64,000 nt of DNA from Paraburkholderia heleia NBRC 101817 (GTDB taxonomy: Bacteria; Pseudomonadota; Gammaproteobacteria; Burkholderiales; Burkholderiaceae): contig NZ_BBJH01000019.1 of the NCBI RefSeq assembly GCF_000739775.1, positions 1 through 64,000 of the forward strand. Reading direction: 5' to 3'. The notes under the pieces are model-generated. The model was not told the DNA's origin and ran no database searches. It worked only from the letters and a program-made list of their open reading frames with translations. Below are positions 54,691 to 63,641 of this stretch, in pieces. The position numbers and the translations under genes are program-made. Within the stretch, counting starts at the first letter, position 1, and every line of letters begins with the position of its first letter.

Positions 54691-56270
54691 AGACGGATTC
54701 ATCGACATTGGCGTCGGGCGCGCGCGAAACGGCGCGTTCGTACGCAACACGTTTTCCGCTCGCGCCGGGCTGGCTCGCCGCATGCGTCGCGCTTGCGCTG
54801 GCCGGCTGTGCGCTGGGCCCGACCGGTGAGCCGCCCCCCATGCCCCAGCCCGGGCACTACGGCGCGCAGGCGCAACCGGCGCAGACGGTCGCCGCCCAGG
54901 GCGTCGCGCAGCAGTTCGTGACGGGCGCGCAACCGGTGCCGCAATGGTGGACGCTCTACGGCTGCGACGCGCTCGATGCGCTCGTGAACGAGGGGCTCGC
55001 CAACAGCCCGAACCTCGCGGCCGCCGACCACAACCTGCAGGCCGCGCGCGAGCAGTTGCGCGGCCAGATCGGCAGCTCGCTGCTGCCGACTGTCGACGCC
55101 ATCGGCATTGCGCAACGCCAGCAGCAACCCGCGATCCCGCAGTTCGGCATCGACCAGCTGCAGTACGCGATTTTCGCGGGCTTGATCGACGTTCGCTATA
55201 CCTTCGACGTGTTCGGCGCGACCCGCCTGAACAACGCGGCGCTCGCCTCGCGCGTGAACGTGCAGGCGTTCCAGTTCGAGGCCGCGCAGCGCGCGCTCGC
55301 GGCGAACATCGTGGCGAGCGCGCTCGGCGCGGCAACGCTGCATGCGCAGATCGACGCGACCGGGCAGCTGATCGCGCTCGCCAATGCGCAGGCCGACGAC
55401 GTGCAAAAGCGCTACGCGCTCGGCTCGGCCTCGCGCACCGATCTGCTCAGCGCGCAGCAGAGCGCGGCGTCCCTCGCGGCGAGTCTGCCGGGGCTACGTC
55501 AGCAATGGGTCGCACAGCGCCATGCGCTCGCCGTGCTGATCGGCCGTACACCCGACCAGGCGCCGCCCGACCTCGATCTCGCCGGCCTGACCTTGCCCGC
55601 ACAGGTCCCGGTGGTCATACCTTCAGAACTCCTGAGAACGCGGCCCGACATCGAAGCCGCCGAGGCCACGCTCAAGGCGGCCGCAGCCGGCGTCGGCGCC
55701 GCGACCGCGCAGATGTACCCGAGCATCACGCTTTCGGCGGCGCTCGGCCAGGGCGGCTTCAGCTGGCCGGTCGTGACTTCCGGCGCGGGGGCGCTGTGGG
55801 CCATCGGCGCTTCGCTTTCGCAGCCGATCTTCCACGGCGGCGCACTCGTCGCGCAGCGGCGCGCGGCGCTGCAGTCCTACGAAGCGGCCAACGACACCTA
55901 TAGGCAAACGGTGCTCACGGCGTTCCAGGACGTCGCCGACCGTCTCGCCGCGCTCGATCACGACGCCCAGGCCCTCGAAGCCGCCAGTACGTCGGCGCGC
56001 ACAGCCCAGGGCGTCTACGAGGACACCCTCGCTCGCTACACACTGGGCGCGGTGCCGTGGTACGCGGTGCGCCAAAGCGAGCAGCAATGGCGTAACGCGC
56101 GGCTCGACGAAATCCGCTATCGCGGCACGCGGCTTTCCGATACGGCGGCGCTCTTCCAGGCGATGGGCAATCCGCCGGTCAATCCGGCGACGCTCGGCAA
56201 CGGGCGCGGGGCGGACACGGCTGTCGCCGAGCCTGCATCGGACGCCGGAGCCGCCGCGCAAGACAAGTAA
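54687..56270 (+). CDS. Outer-membrane efflux lipoprotein (NodT/OprM family)
   Basis: 527 residues. A lipobox LALAGCAL (Cys about 37) after a long leader, then the duplicated TolC-type helical hairpins (AANIVASALGAATLHAQIDA and TVLTAFQDVADRLAALDHDA). Its last 35 residues are a flexible Ala-rich tail. The ATG overlaps the permease stop at 54687-54690. The channel completes the three-part pump. Confidence 0.92.
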   Translation: MKTDSSTLASGARETARSYATRFPLAPGWLAACVALALAGCALGPTGEPPPMPQPGHYGAQAQPAQTVAAQGVAQQFVTGAQPVPQWWTLYGCDALDALVNEGLANSPNLAAADHNLQAAREQLRGQIGSSLLPTVDAIGIAQRQQQPAIPQFGIDQLQYAIFAGLIDVRYTFDVFGATRLNNAALASRVNVQAFQFEAAQRALAANIVASALGAATLHAQIDATGQLIALANAQADDVQKRYALGSASRTDLLSAQQSAASLAASLPGLRQQWVAQRHALAVLIGRTPDQAPPDLDLAGLTLPAQVPVVIPSELLRTRPDIEAAEATLKAAAAGVGAATAQMYPSITLSAALGQGGFSWPVVTSGAGALWAIGASLSQPIFHGGALVAQRRAALQSYEAANDTYRQTVLTAFQDVADRLAALDHDAQALEAASTSARTAQGVYEDTLARYTLGAVPWYAVRQSEQQWRNARLDEIRYRGTRLSDTAALFQAMGNPPVNPATLGNGRGADTAVAEPASDAGAAAQDK

Positions 56271-56356
56271 CACTCGCGATTGTCCGGGCGCCTCGGGGTA
56301 CCATGATCGGCAACGCGCCGCTCACGCGGGCGCATCCGCTTCAGGGAGACGACATC

Positions 56357-56977
56357 ATGCCCCGCCCATCGCTCGACTTCTGGTTCGACCTCGCCAGCAA
56401 CTACAGCTATCTGAGCGTGATGCGCATCGCCGCCCTCACGGCGCGAAGCGGCGTGGACGTACACTGGCGGCCCTTCCTTCTCGGCCCCATTCTCGACGCA
56501 CTCGGCTGGGAAGGTCCGCCCTTCGTCGTACAGAAGGAAAAAGGCGCCTATGTGTGGCAGGACATGCGTCGGCAGTGCCGCAAATACGCGCTGCCGTGGC
56601 AACAGCCCACCGAGTTTCCGCGCCGCACCGTGCTCGCGACGCGCATCGCCGTGCTCGCCGCCGACGAAGCGTGGCTGCCCGACTGGTGCCGCGCCGTCAT
56701 GACGCGCAACTATGGCGACGACCGCGAAGTCGATTCGCCCGAAGCGGTCGCACACATGCTCACCGTGCTGGGATTGCCGGCGCAGCGGCTCGTCGAGGAA
56801 GCCGGCAGCGACGCGAACCGGCTGCGCCTGCGCGAGCGGACCCAGGCGGCGCGCGATCTCGGCATCTTCGGCGCGCCGACATTTTTCGTCGGCGATGAAA
56901 TGTTCTGGGGCAACGACCGGCTGGAAGACGCCATCGAAACGGCGCTCTGCCCGCCGCAGAACCGGGACAGTGCGTAG
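56357..56977 (+). CDS. 2-hydroxychromene-2-carboxylate isomerase family protein
   Basis: 206 residues of the DsbA-like/kappa-GST fold. The start MPRPSLDFWFDLASNYSYLS holds the catalytic Ser region, with FLLGPILDALGW and IFGAPTFFVGDEMFWGNDRL typical of NahD-type isomerases. AGGGAGA precedes the ATG at 56357. It lies after the efflux operon but with its own ribosome site; a role in aromatic degradation is possible, but no partner genes are near. Confidence 0.88.
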   Translation: MPRPSLDFWFDLASNYSYLSVMRIAALTARSGVDVHWRPFLLGPILDALGWEGPPFVVQKEKGAYVWQDMRRQCRKYALPWQQPTEFPRRTVLATRIAVLAADEAWLPDWCRAVMTRNYGDDREVDSPEAVAHMLTVLGLPAQRLVEEAGSDANRLRLRERTQAARDLGIFGAPTFFVGDEMFWGNDRLEDAIETALCPPQNRDSA

Positions 56978-57172
56978 TTCTGTTTTCCGCGCCTGGCTTT
57001 GCATGGAGCCATTCGTATTCCTGCCTGTTCAGGCCGTCACGCATTCGCGCGGTTCGCACAGCCAATCCTTCGGACTGCGTTCTGACGATGCGTTTTGCGG
57101 CGCGGGTGCCTCATGCCGCTAGCATGCAGACAAAGCCTTTTGCGTCAGCCGGTTAGCTTCGATATCCCAGGG

Positions 57173-57255
57173 TTATGAACAGGGGCTTCAACAAAAACTG
57201 TGGAAAAGTCGGCGCGGGAGTTACCCACAGATTTCGTTGACAGCCCTGTGGAAAA
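57173..57255. other. Cluster of DnaA-box-like 9-mers in a convergent gap
   Basis: Two matches to TTWTNCACA lie on the minus strand as TTTTCCACA (57199-57207 and 57247-57255, 48 bp apart); one-mismatch forms TTATGAACA (57173-57181) and TTACCCACA (57221-57229) lie on the plus strand. Four boxes in 83 bp between convergent genes is unusual and could titrate or reactivate DnaA. No AT-rich unwinding element or dnaA/dnaN neighbour is present, so a replication origin is unlikely. The rest of 56978-57371 holds no gene. Confidence 0.4.
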
Positions 57256-57310
57256 GCCCTGGAAAGCTCGACCAACCCCTTGGCCCGCAAGGAAATTCCG
57301 CTCACCCAAC

Positions 57311-57346
57311 AAAACACGGCGCGCCGTTGCCGACGCGCCGTGTTTG
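57311..57346 (-). terminator. Terminator of the penicillin-binding protein gene
   Basis: A 12-bp stem (AAACACGGCGCG / CGCGCCGTGTTT) with a 10-base loop starts 26 bp past the mrcA stop. On the minus strand it ends in TTTTGTT, an intrinsic-terminator tail. The symmetric A/T ends could also act in the opposite direction. Confidence 0.7.
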
Positions 57347-57371
57347 TCCTGCAGAACTCACCAAACCCGCA

Positions 57372-59900
57372 TCAAGGCTTGTTCGACTCGAACAGATCCA
57401 TGATCTGCTTCTTCTCCGTCGTGGTCACGCTCGGCGGCGTCATGCCGCCCGGCCCCATGCTGCCGGTCGCGCCGCTCGCATCGCTCGCCGCACCCGCCGG
57501 GTTCGCCGAGTCCAGACCGATGCTCGCCACGAAGCCGTTACCCGGCGTCATGTCCGAGAAGTACAGTTCATCGTTGATCGTCGTGAGACCTTCGGGCATC
57601 GCCGGCTCTTCCTGCGGCACGCCGCGCAGCGCACGCTGCATGTACTCCACCCAGATCGGCAACGCGAGCTGCGCGCCGAATTCGCGGCTGCCGAGACTCT
57701 TCGGCTGGTCGTAACCCATCCACGCCACGGCGACCAGCGTGCGCTGATAACCCGCGAACCAGCCGTCCTTGGCGTCGTTGGTCGTACCGGTCTTGCCCTG
57801 CAGGTCGTTGCGATGGAGCACGTTGGTGCCGGCGCCCGTGCCCGCCGTCGCCACCGAGTGCAGCAGGCTGTTCATCACGAACGCGTTGCGCGGCGATAGC
57901 GTTTGCGGCGCATTCTGGCCCGCCACCAGAGGCTGCGCGCGCAGGATCGGCTGGCCGCGCGCATCGTCCACTTCGGCGATCAGATACGGGTTGATGCGGA
58001 AGCCGCCGTTCGCGAACACGCTATACGCGCCCGCCGACTGCAGCGGCGTAACGAGGCCCGCGCCGAGCGCCATCGGCAGATACGGCGGAGTCTTGTCCGC
58101 GTCGAAGCCGAAGCGTTGCGTCACATAGTCCTGCGCGTACTTCGTGCCGATGTACGAGAGGATGCGGATCGACACGAGGTTCTTCGACTTCTGCAGCGCG
58201 AGGCGCATCGTCATCGGCCCTTCGGGCTGGTCGTCGTCCTTCGGCTCCCACGCCTCGCCGCCCGGCGAGCTGGGGGGGAAGTACAGCGGCGCGTCGTTGA
58301 TGATCGTCGCCGGTCCGAGCCCCTTTTCCAGCGAAGCCGAGTAGATGAACGGCTTGAAGCTCGAGCCCGGCTGACGCCATGCCTGCGTGATGTGGTTGAA
58401 CTTGTTCTTGTTGAAGTCGAAGCCGCCGATCAACGCACGGATCGCGCCATCCTGCGGCGTGAGCGAGACGAGCGCGCCTTCGACCTGCGGCAGCTGCGTG
58501 ATCTGCCAGTTGCCCCTCGCGTCCTCCATCAGGCGCACGATGGAGCCGGGGCGAATGCGCAGCGCCTGCGCGGCGCGCGGCGAGAGCGCGGCCGCGACGA
58601 AGCGCAGGCCCTCGCCCGTCACCGTCACCGACGTGCCGTCGAGCTGTTGCGCCGTCACCGACTTCGGGCCCGCATCGGTCACCACCGCCGAGACGAGGTC
58701 GCCGTTGTCCGGGTGATCGGTGAGCGCGTCTTCGATGGCCTGCTCGCGGTCGTCGCCGTCGGCGGGCAGTTGCACGAAACCCTCCGGTCCGCGATAACCG
58801 TGGCGGCGCTCATAGTCCATCACGCCCTTGCGCACGGCCGCGTACGCGGCGTCCTGGTCGGCCGAATCGATGGTCGTCGTCACCGTGAGGCCGCGCGTAT
58901 AGGTCTCGTCCTTGTACTGCGCATACATCATCTGGCGCACCATTTCCGCAACATATTCGGCGTGCACGTTGTACTCGGTGCCGGCCGTCTTCGTCTGCAG
59001 CGGCTCCTTGATCGCTTCGTCGTATTGCGCCTGCGTGATGTAGCCAAGGTCGAGCATGCGCTTGAGGATGTACGCCTGGCGAATCTTCGCGCGGTGCGGA
59101 TTGACGATCGGGTTATACGCCGAAGGCGCCTTCGGCAGGCCCGCGAGCATCGCGGCCTGGGCGAGCGTGATGTCCTTCAGGTCCTTGCCGAAGTACACGC
59201 GCGCCGCCGCCGAGAAACCGTAGGCGCGCTGACCCAGATAAATCTGGTTCATGTACAACTCGAGAATCTGGTCCTTCGTGAGTGCGCGCTCGATCTTGTA
59301 GGCGAGCAGCATCTCGTAGACCTTGCGCGTGTAGGTCTTCTCGCTCGAAAGGAAGAAGTTGCGCGCGACCTGCATCGTGATCGTGCTCGCGCCCTGCGAG
59401 GCGCCGCCGTGCATGATGTCCGCTACGCCCGCGCGCAGGATGCCGATGAAGTCCACGCCGCCGTGCTCGTAGAAGCGGTAGTCCTCGATGGCGAGCACGG
59501 CCTTCTTCTGGATGTCAGGAATATCCTGGAAGCGCACGAGCTGACGGCGCTCTTCGCCGAACTCGCCGATCAGCACGTGATCGGCGGTATAGATGCGCAG
59601 CGGCACCTTGGGCTGATAGTTGGTGAGCGCGTCGAGCGATGGCAGTTGCGGCTCCATCACGACGAGCGCGTAGCCCACGAGCAGCGCACCGACCACGCAG
59701 AACGTGCCGATCAGGCCGACGAACCACAGCGCGAGCGTGGTGCCGATGGAGCGCCGCTTCGGGCTCCCGTCGCGCGGCCCGTTGCCGCCGGAGCCGCCGC
59801 CCGATTCGGGCCGGCGAGGCGGCTGGCGCCCGTTGTTGAAGGAGGGTTCCCGATCGTCGTGCGGGTACTGCGGGGAAGGCGGTCGTTTGATGATAGGCAT
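57372..59900 (-). CDS. mrcA: Penicillin-binding protein 1A
   Basis: 842 residues. A cytoplasmic Pro/Gly-rich leader (to about 50) and one membrane anchor (WFVGLIGTFCVVGALLVGYA) precede the glycosyltransferase domain (IEDYRFYEHGGVDFIGILRA, QGASTITMQVARNFFL). The transpeptidase domain has the SxxK Ser in GSSFKPFIYS and KTGTTND. It builds and cross-links peptidoglycan in the periplasm. No strong ribosome site is seen at 59900. The gene is monocistronic. Confidence 0.94.
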   Translation of the reverse strand: MPIIKRPPSPQYPHDDREPSFNNGRQPPRRPESGGGSGGNGPRDGSPKRRSIGTTLALWFVGLIGTFCVVGALLVGYALVVMEPQLPSLDALTNYQPKVPLRIYTADHVLIGEFGEERRQLVRFQDIPDIQKKAVLAIEDYRFYEHGGVDFIGILRAGVADIMHGGASQGASTITMQVARNFFLSSEKTYTRKVYEMLLAYKIERALTKDQILELYMNQIYLGQRAYGFSAAARVYFGKDLKDITLAQAAMLAGLPKAPSAYNPIVNPHRAKIRQAYILKRMLDLGYITQAQYDEAIKEPLQTKTAGTEYNVHAEYVAEMVRQMMYAQYKDETYTRGLTVTTTIDSADQDAAYAAVRKGVMDYERRHGYRGPEGFVQLPADGDDREQAIEDALTDHPDNGDLVSAVVTDAGPKSVTAQQLDGTSVTVTGEGLRFVAAALSPRAAQALRIRPGSIVRLMEDARGNWQITQLPQVEGALVSLTPQDGAIRALIGGFDFNKNKFNHITQAWRQPGSSFKPFIYSASLEKGLGPATIINDAPLYFPPSSPGGEAWEPKDDDQPEGPMTMRLALQKSKNLVSIRILSYIGTKYAQDYVTQRFGFDADKTPPYLPMALGAGLVTPLQSAGAYSVFANGGFRINPYLIAEVDDARGQPILRAQPLVAGQNAPQTLSPRNAFVMNSLLHSVATAGTGAGTNVLHRNDLQGKTGTTNDAKDGWFAGYQRTLVAVAWMGYDQPKSLGSREFGAQLALPIWVEYMQRALRGVPQEEPAMPEGLTTINDELYFSDMTPGNGFVASIGLDSANPAGAASDASGATGSMGPGGMTPPSVTTTEKKQIMDLFESNKP

Positions 59901-60499
59901 GACTGGAATGATGGGCGCGTCTCGCGCGCGCCGGCTGCGCGCAACTCGCGCGCATGGATCTCGACCACGGCGTCATGGCGCCAATGCGGCATACGACGTC
60001 GCCGGCTCAAACCCGGCGACGCGGCGCGACCGGCAACGCCCCCGTCCGGCCGCGCGGCGCGCACTACGGCACGCCACACGCGAATACGCGCCCATTCAGG
60101 CGCCATTCGCGAAATGTAACAGCGCATTCTAAAGAAATCGCGGGCGCCGGGTCGCGCTTTTTTTGTAAGAGTTTCCTGGGAAATGCTTCCTGCCCGATTT
60201 TTTGGCCCTCGGGGCGCTCGCTTGCGCCGGGCTTGGCTTTATGCGCGAAAAGTTTCATGGCCACCCCTCTGCCGCGCAGCAAATTAGATGTCGAGGGGCA
60301 GTTGACGGCAGATTCTTGCAGGCAGGGTTGAGCCTGGTCGCGCACCTTCCAATTGCGCATCGGCGCGCTCGTCTTATGATGAAAGATCTGCTACACGCCC
60401 CTGTCCGCGCCCAGGCGAGCACACATCCATTCTTACAAAAGCTGTTGCGCAGGCAGGCAAACCGACGTCATACGAAGCCGACACAACGGCCCGTCGATC
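59901..60499. other. 599-bp divergent intergenic region before mrcA
   Basis: No coding frame is convincing. A T-run (60158-60164) follows a GC-rich CGCG-N10-CGCG stem, which could end an unseen small RNA on the plus strand. CCCCTC and GAGGGG words around 60274-60298 form a loose inverted pair. The mrcA promoter must lie near 59.9-60.1 kb, but no clear boxes are seen. Confidence 0.5.
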
Positions 60500-61141
60500 A
60501 TGAACAAGCCCAGCGAACGCATCGTCGTCTTCGTTACGCCCGCGCAAAAGCGCGCGATCTCCGCCACCGCCGACGAACTCGGCATCAGCATCAGCGAACT
60601 CATGCGCCGCGCCGTGATCGCGTTCAGCGCCACGAGCGATCAGGTGAAGGCCGCGAGCATCGTCGACCGGCTGAACGCGCCGCGTCAGCCCGACGCTCTC
60701 GCCCAGGTGCTGCAAAAGGCGGCGAAGCCGCTGCGCGCAGGCCGTGCGGGCGCGATCCGGCCGCCTGCGGGTGCGGCGGCGATCGGCGCGAGCGCAGCAG
60801 CAAGCCCCGACACGCAAAAGAACGCTGCGCTCGCCGACAGCGAAGCGACTGCGGCCATTCACGACGAGGCGCTAGCCCCCCTGCCCGCCGCGCACACCGA
60901 CGAGGCGGACGTGAGCCATGCCACGCGCGAAATCGCCCAGGCTGTCGCCCGTTTGAGCGCCGAAGCGGCCGATGCGGCGCAAAGCGCCGCGCTCGACACG
61001 GCCGCGGCGCAACCGCTGGACGTCGAACCGCTGCAGCCGTTGAGTTCTGCGCCCTTCGCCCGCTCGCGGCGCGAGGCAAGCGATCCACGCGACGAAGCCC
61101 GCAGCGACGGCGCCGCGCCCGAAGGCGGCAAATACGCTTGA
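60500..61141 (+). CDS. Ribbon-helix-helix-like protein with disordered tail
   Basis: 213 residues. The N-terminal 45 residues (RIVVFVTPAQKRAISATADE and ISISELMRRAVIAFSA) look like a ribbon-helix-helix DNA-binding fold, comparable to Arc/MetJ-type repressors. The remainder, after about 60, is Ala/Asp/Glu-rich and probably unstructured. I know no named family. It is alone, with mrcA divergent upstream and pspA downstream. Function is not inferable beyond possible DNA binding. Confidence 0.6.
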   Translation: MNKPSERIVVFVTPAQKRAISATADELGISISELMRRAVIAFSATSDQVKAASIVDRLNAPRQPDALAQVLQKAAKPLRAGRAGAIRPPAGAAAIGASAAASPDTQKNAALADSEATAAIHDEALAPLPAAHTDEADVSHATREIAQAVARLSAEAADAAQSAALDTAAAQPLDVEPLQPLSSAPFARSRREASDPRDEARSDGAAPEGGKYA

Positions 61142-61526
61142 CGCGGGCCGCGTCCGCGCCGCCATGCTCACGGCTTGACGCCCGCTTGCACACGTATGCG
61201 CAAGCGCCCGGCGGGCCCGATTCCTTTAAGTCCCTTTTAAGACGAGCCGTGGTGTAATATCCGCGATCGAATGGCGGCGCGCCGCCTGCAGCGGTGCTCG
61301 CGCCGCGCGAGCCAGGCTCCGTCCTGATGAACACACGCGTGCAAGAAAACACCTTCACGCTATTGCAATTGCCGCACTCGCCCCGATTTGCGCCGTGCAT
61401 GCGCGCAAGGCGCAAAGCGGCGTAAGCTGGCAGAGGGATCAGCCCGCTGCCGGCCGGCGCGTGGGGCCAAACCGCGTACACGCACCTCGGCCCGCCATGG
61501 CCGATTTCATTACACCGGAGGAATTC
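61142..61526. other. 385-bp gap before pspA
   Basis: Two similar words, CCTTTAAG (61223-61230) and CTTTTAAG (61234-61241), lie near GTGTAATAT (61252-61260), possibly a promoter. No sigma-54 type GG-N10-GC box was noticed, in contrast to enterobacterial psp operons. A pspA leader extending the frame back to 61395 is not homologous. No other gene. Confidence 0.45.
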
Positions 61527-62207
61527 ATGTCGCTTTTTGACTCCATCTCCCGCACCGTCAAGGGCCTGCTCAACGACGCCGCCGACTCGGTGCAGGATCC
61601 GTCGCGCGACGCGCGCCAGATCGTGCGTGAGCTCGACGACAGCATCGCCCGCGCGGAGAACTCGCTCGTCGAGATCCAGGCGCAGGTCGCGACGCAGCAA
61701 AGCAAGCGCGACGTGGCCGCCGACAAGGCGAAGAAGTACGAAGACGGCGCGAAGCGCGCGCTGCAATCGGGCGACGAAGCGCTCGCACGCGAAGCGCTCG
61801 GCGCGCAGCAAACCGCCGAGGCCGAACGCGACGCGCTCGCGGGCGAACTCGCCAAGCTCGAACCGTCGGTCGATCAGCTGAAGCAGCAGATCGACGACAT
61901 GCGCCAGCGCCGCAACGACCTGAACGCGCGCTCGAACATCCTGCAGGCGAAGCAGCAGATCGCCCAGGCGAAGGATGTCGCCGCCACGGCGCTGGGCGGC
62001 ATCGGCGGGAAGAATCTCGACGGCGACTTCCAGAAACTGGAAGAGAAGGTTGCGCTGTCGAACGCGCGCTCGGACGCCCGCCTGAACTCGTCCGACCAGT
62101 CGAGCGGCAAGGCGCTCGACGACAAGCTGGCGGCACTCAACAAGGGTCCGTCGGTGGACGAGCGCCTCGAGGCGCTCAAGAAGCAGATGAACACGCCGGC
62201 ACAGTAA
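61527..62207 (+). CDS. pspA: PspA/IM30 family envelope-stress protein
   Basis: 226 residues, nearly all helical coiled coil. The start MSLFDSISRTVKGLLNDAAD and the ESCRT-III-like helices (ARQIVRELDDSIARAENSL, KLEEKVALSNARSDARLNS) are typical of PspA. It binds and protects the inner membrane under stress. GGAGGAA lies 7 bases before the ATG at 61527, whereas an ATG at 61497 in frame has none. The next gene, with one membrane segment, is likely its partner. Confidence 0.88.
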   Translation: MSLFDSISRTVKGLLNDAADSVQDPSRDARQIVRELDDSIARAENSLVEIQAQVATQQSKRDVAADKAKKYEDGAKRALQSGDEALAREALGAQQTAEAERDALAGELAKLEPSVDQLKQQIDDMRQRRNDLNARSNILQAKQQIAQAKDVAATALGGIGGKNLDGDFQKLEEKVALSNARSDARLNSSDQSSGKALDDKLAALNKGPSVDERLEALKKQMNTPAQ

Positions 62208-62316
62208 GCACGCCGGCGTGCCGGATGCGGCGCGGCATGGTCCGTGCGGCCGATGTAGCCGGCAGGCGCCCCACCGCGCCGCATCCCCGTATCGAATGCC
62301 ATGGAGACGGGCGTCA

Positions 62317-63501
62317 ATGCGCCCGGCCTGCAACATGAAAAAGTTTCTTGCCGCTGCCAGCCTCGCTGTCGCGTCCCTCGCCTTCACGGGCGGCGTTGCG
62401 TTCGCCGTGCCTGGCGTGCAGCAGATCGAATCCGCGATGTCCCGGGGCGACTGGCAGCGCGCCGACGCCGGCCTGACCGAAGTCCTGCAGGCACATCCGG
62501 ACAACGCCCGCGCGCACTACCTCTACGCCCAGGTGCTCAACCGCGAAGGTCGTTACAGCGAGGCGCTCACCCAGGTCGAGCAGGCGAAGTCGCTCGATCC
62601 GCAAATCCGCTTCACCCAGCCGCAACGTTTCGCCCAGGTCGAAGCGAAGATTCGTTCCGACGCTTCGCGCGCCGGCAGTGTCAACACGAACAGCACGGGC
62701 AACCCGTTCACGCAGCAGCAGTTGGCCGCGCCCGCGCCACAGAAGCGAGGTCCTGGTATGGGCATGTGGATTGGTATCGCCATCTTGCTGGTCGGCATTG
62801 TGCTTGTGCTGCGCTGGACGCTGCGCCGCGCGAAGTCAACCGAAGACGCGAAGGCCGGCGACGACCGCCGCGACCAGCTCAAGCGCGCCACCGAGCTGCT
62901 CAACGGCGTGCGTTCGCTCAAGCTCGACGTGAAGCTCTCGACCGCGCCCGGCCACGAAGCGCTCGAAAAGGAAGTCGAAGGACTCGAAGCGCAGTTGCGC
63001 AGCCTCGTCGAAACGCTGTCGAACAGCGCGAATCCGCGGCCGCCGTATGAGATCGAGGATCTCGAGCGTCAGTTCGCGAGCCTCAAGGCCCGCGCCGAAG
63101 GCCGCCCCGATCCGAATGCGCAGCCTGCGGCGCCGGATTACGGCAGCAACTCCTCTTACGCGCGAGAAGCCGATGCCGCCTTCGGACGTCAGCCGCAGTA
63201 TCCGCCTGCGCCGCCGCAGCAACCGCCGCAGGTCATCGTGCAGCAAGGCGGCGGTGGCATGGGCGGCATGGGTGGCCTGCTCACGGGCGTGCTGCTCGGC
63301 GAGGCACTCAACCAGGGCCGTGACCGCGTGATCGAGCGCGATGTGTTGGTCGACGACGAAGGCCGCCGGGTTCAGCGCGACGGCAACAACGGCGGCGGCC
63401 TCGACTTCGGTCAAGGGTCGAACGACTGGGACGACGGTTCGGGCGGCGGCGGTGTCGACATGGGCAGCAACGACAGCTCGGACGACTGGAACAATTCCTG
63501 A
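62317..63501 (+). CDS. TPR-containing membrane protein, PspA partner candidate
   Basis: 394 residues from an ATG at 62317 with GGAGA upstream; the ATG at 62335 (MKKFLAAASLAVASLAFTGG) is a plausible alternative. After a signal peptide, a TPR-like pair covers about 30-90 (ADAGLTEVLQAHPDNARAHY, YSEALTQVEQAKSLDPQIRF). One helix near 145 (MWIGIAILLVGIVLVL) anchors it, and a cytoplasmic or periplasmic coiled coil follows. The C-terminus is Gln/Pro-, then Gly/Asp/Asn/Ser-rich. The function is unknown, and the operon with pspA suggests envelope stress. Confidence 0.75.
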   Translation: MRPACNMKKFLAAASLAVASLAFTGGVAFAVPGVQQIESAMSRGDWQRADAGLTEVLQAHPDNARAHYLYAQVLNREGRYSEALTQVEQAKSLDPQIRFTQPQRFAQVEAKIRSDASRAGSVNTNSTGNPFTQQQLAAPAPQKRGPGMGMWIGIAILLVGIVLVLRWTLRRAKSTEDAKAGDDRRDQLKRATELLNGVRSLKLDVKLSTAPGHEALEKEVEGLEAQLRSLVETLSNSANPRPPYEIEDLERQFASLKARAEGRPDPNAQPAAPDYGSNSSYAREADAAFGRQPQYPPAPPQQPPQVIVQQGGGGMGGMGGLLTGVLLGEALNQGRDRVIERDVLVDDEGRRVQRDGNNGGGLDFGQGSNDWDDGSGGGGVDMGSNDSSDDWNNS

Positions 63502-63540
63502 ACGCCTGAGGCTTCGCCGGCACACGCCGCTCGAGCAACC

Positions 63541-63566
63541 ACGGGCTCCTTCACGGAGCCCGTTTT
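63541..63566 (+). terminator. Terminator of the pspA operon
   Basis: ACGGGCTCC / GGAGCCCGT, a perfect 9-bp stem with loop TTCAC, is followed by TTTT. It lies 39 bp after the TPR gene stop on the plus strand. Confidence 0.85.
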
Positions 63567-63641
63567 GCATCGGCGCAAAACCTTGGGCCTGTTCACGCCA
63601 ATAACGGGCCCGGCACATCACACATAACGGCGGACGCACAC

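Noticed and set aside
57173-57255. Replication origin
   Set aside because: No dnaA, dnaN or AT-rich unwinding element and the boxes are in a convergent gap; kept only as a DnaA-box cluster.
60130-60166. Intrinsic terminator facing right before the RHH gene
   Set aside because: The stem is short and no transcript source is visible upstream on that strand.
60624-62504. A 626-codon frame antisense to pspA and neighbours
   Set aside because: It spans three supported genes and intergenic DNA without a domain.
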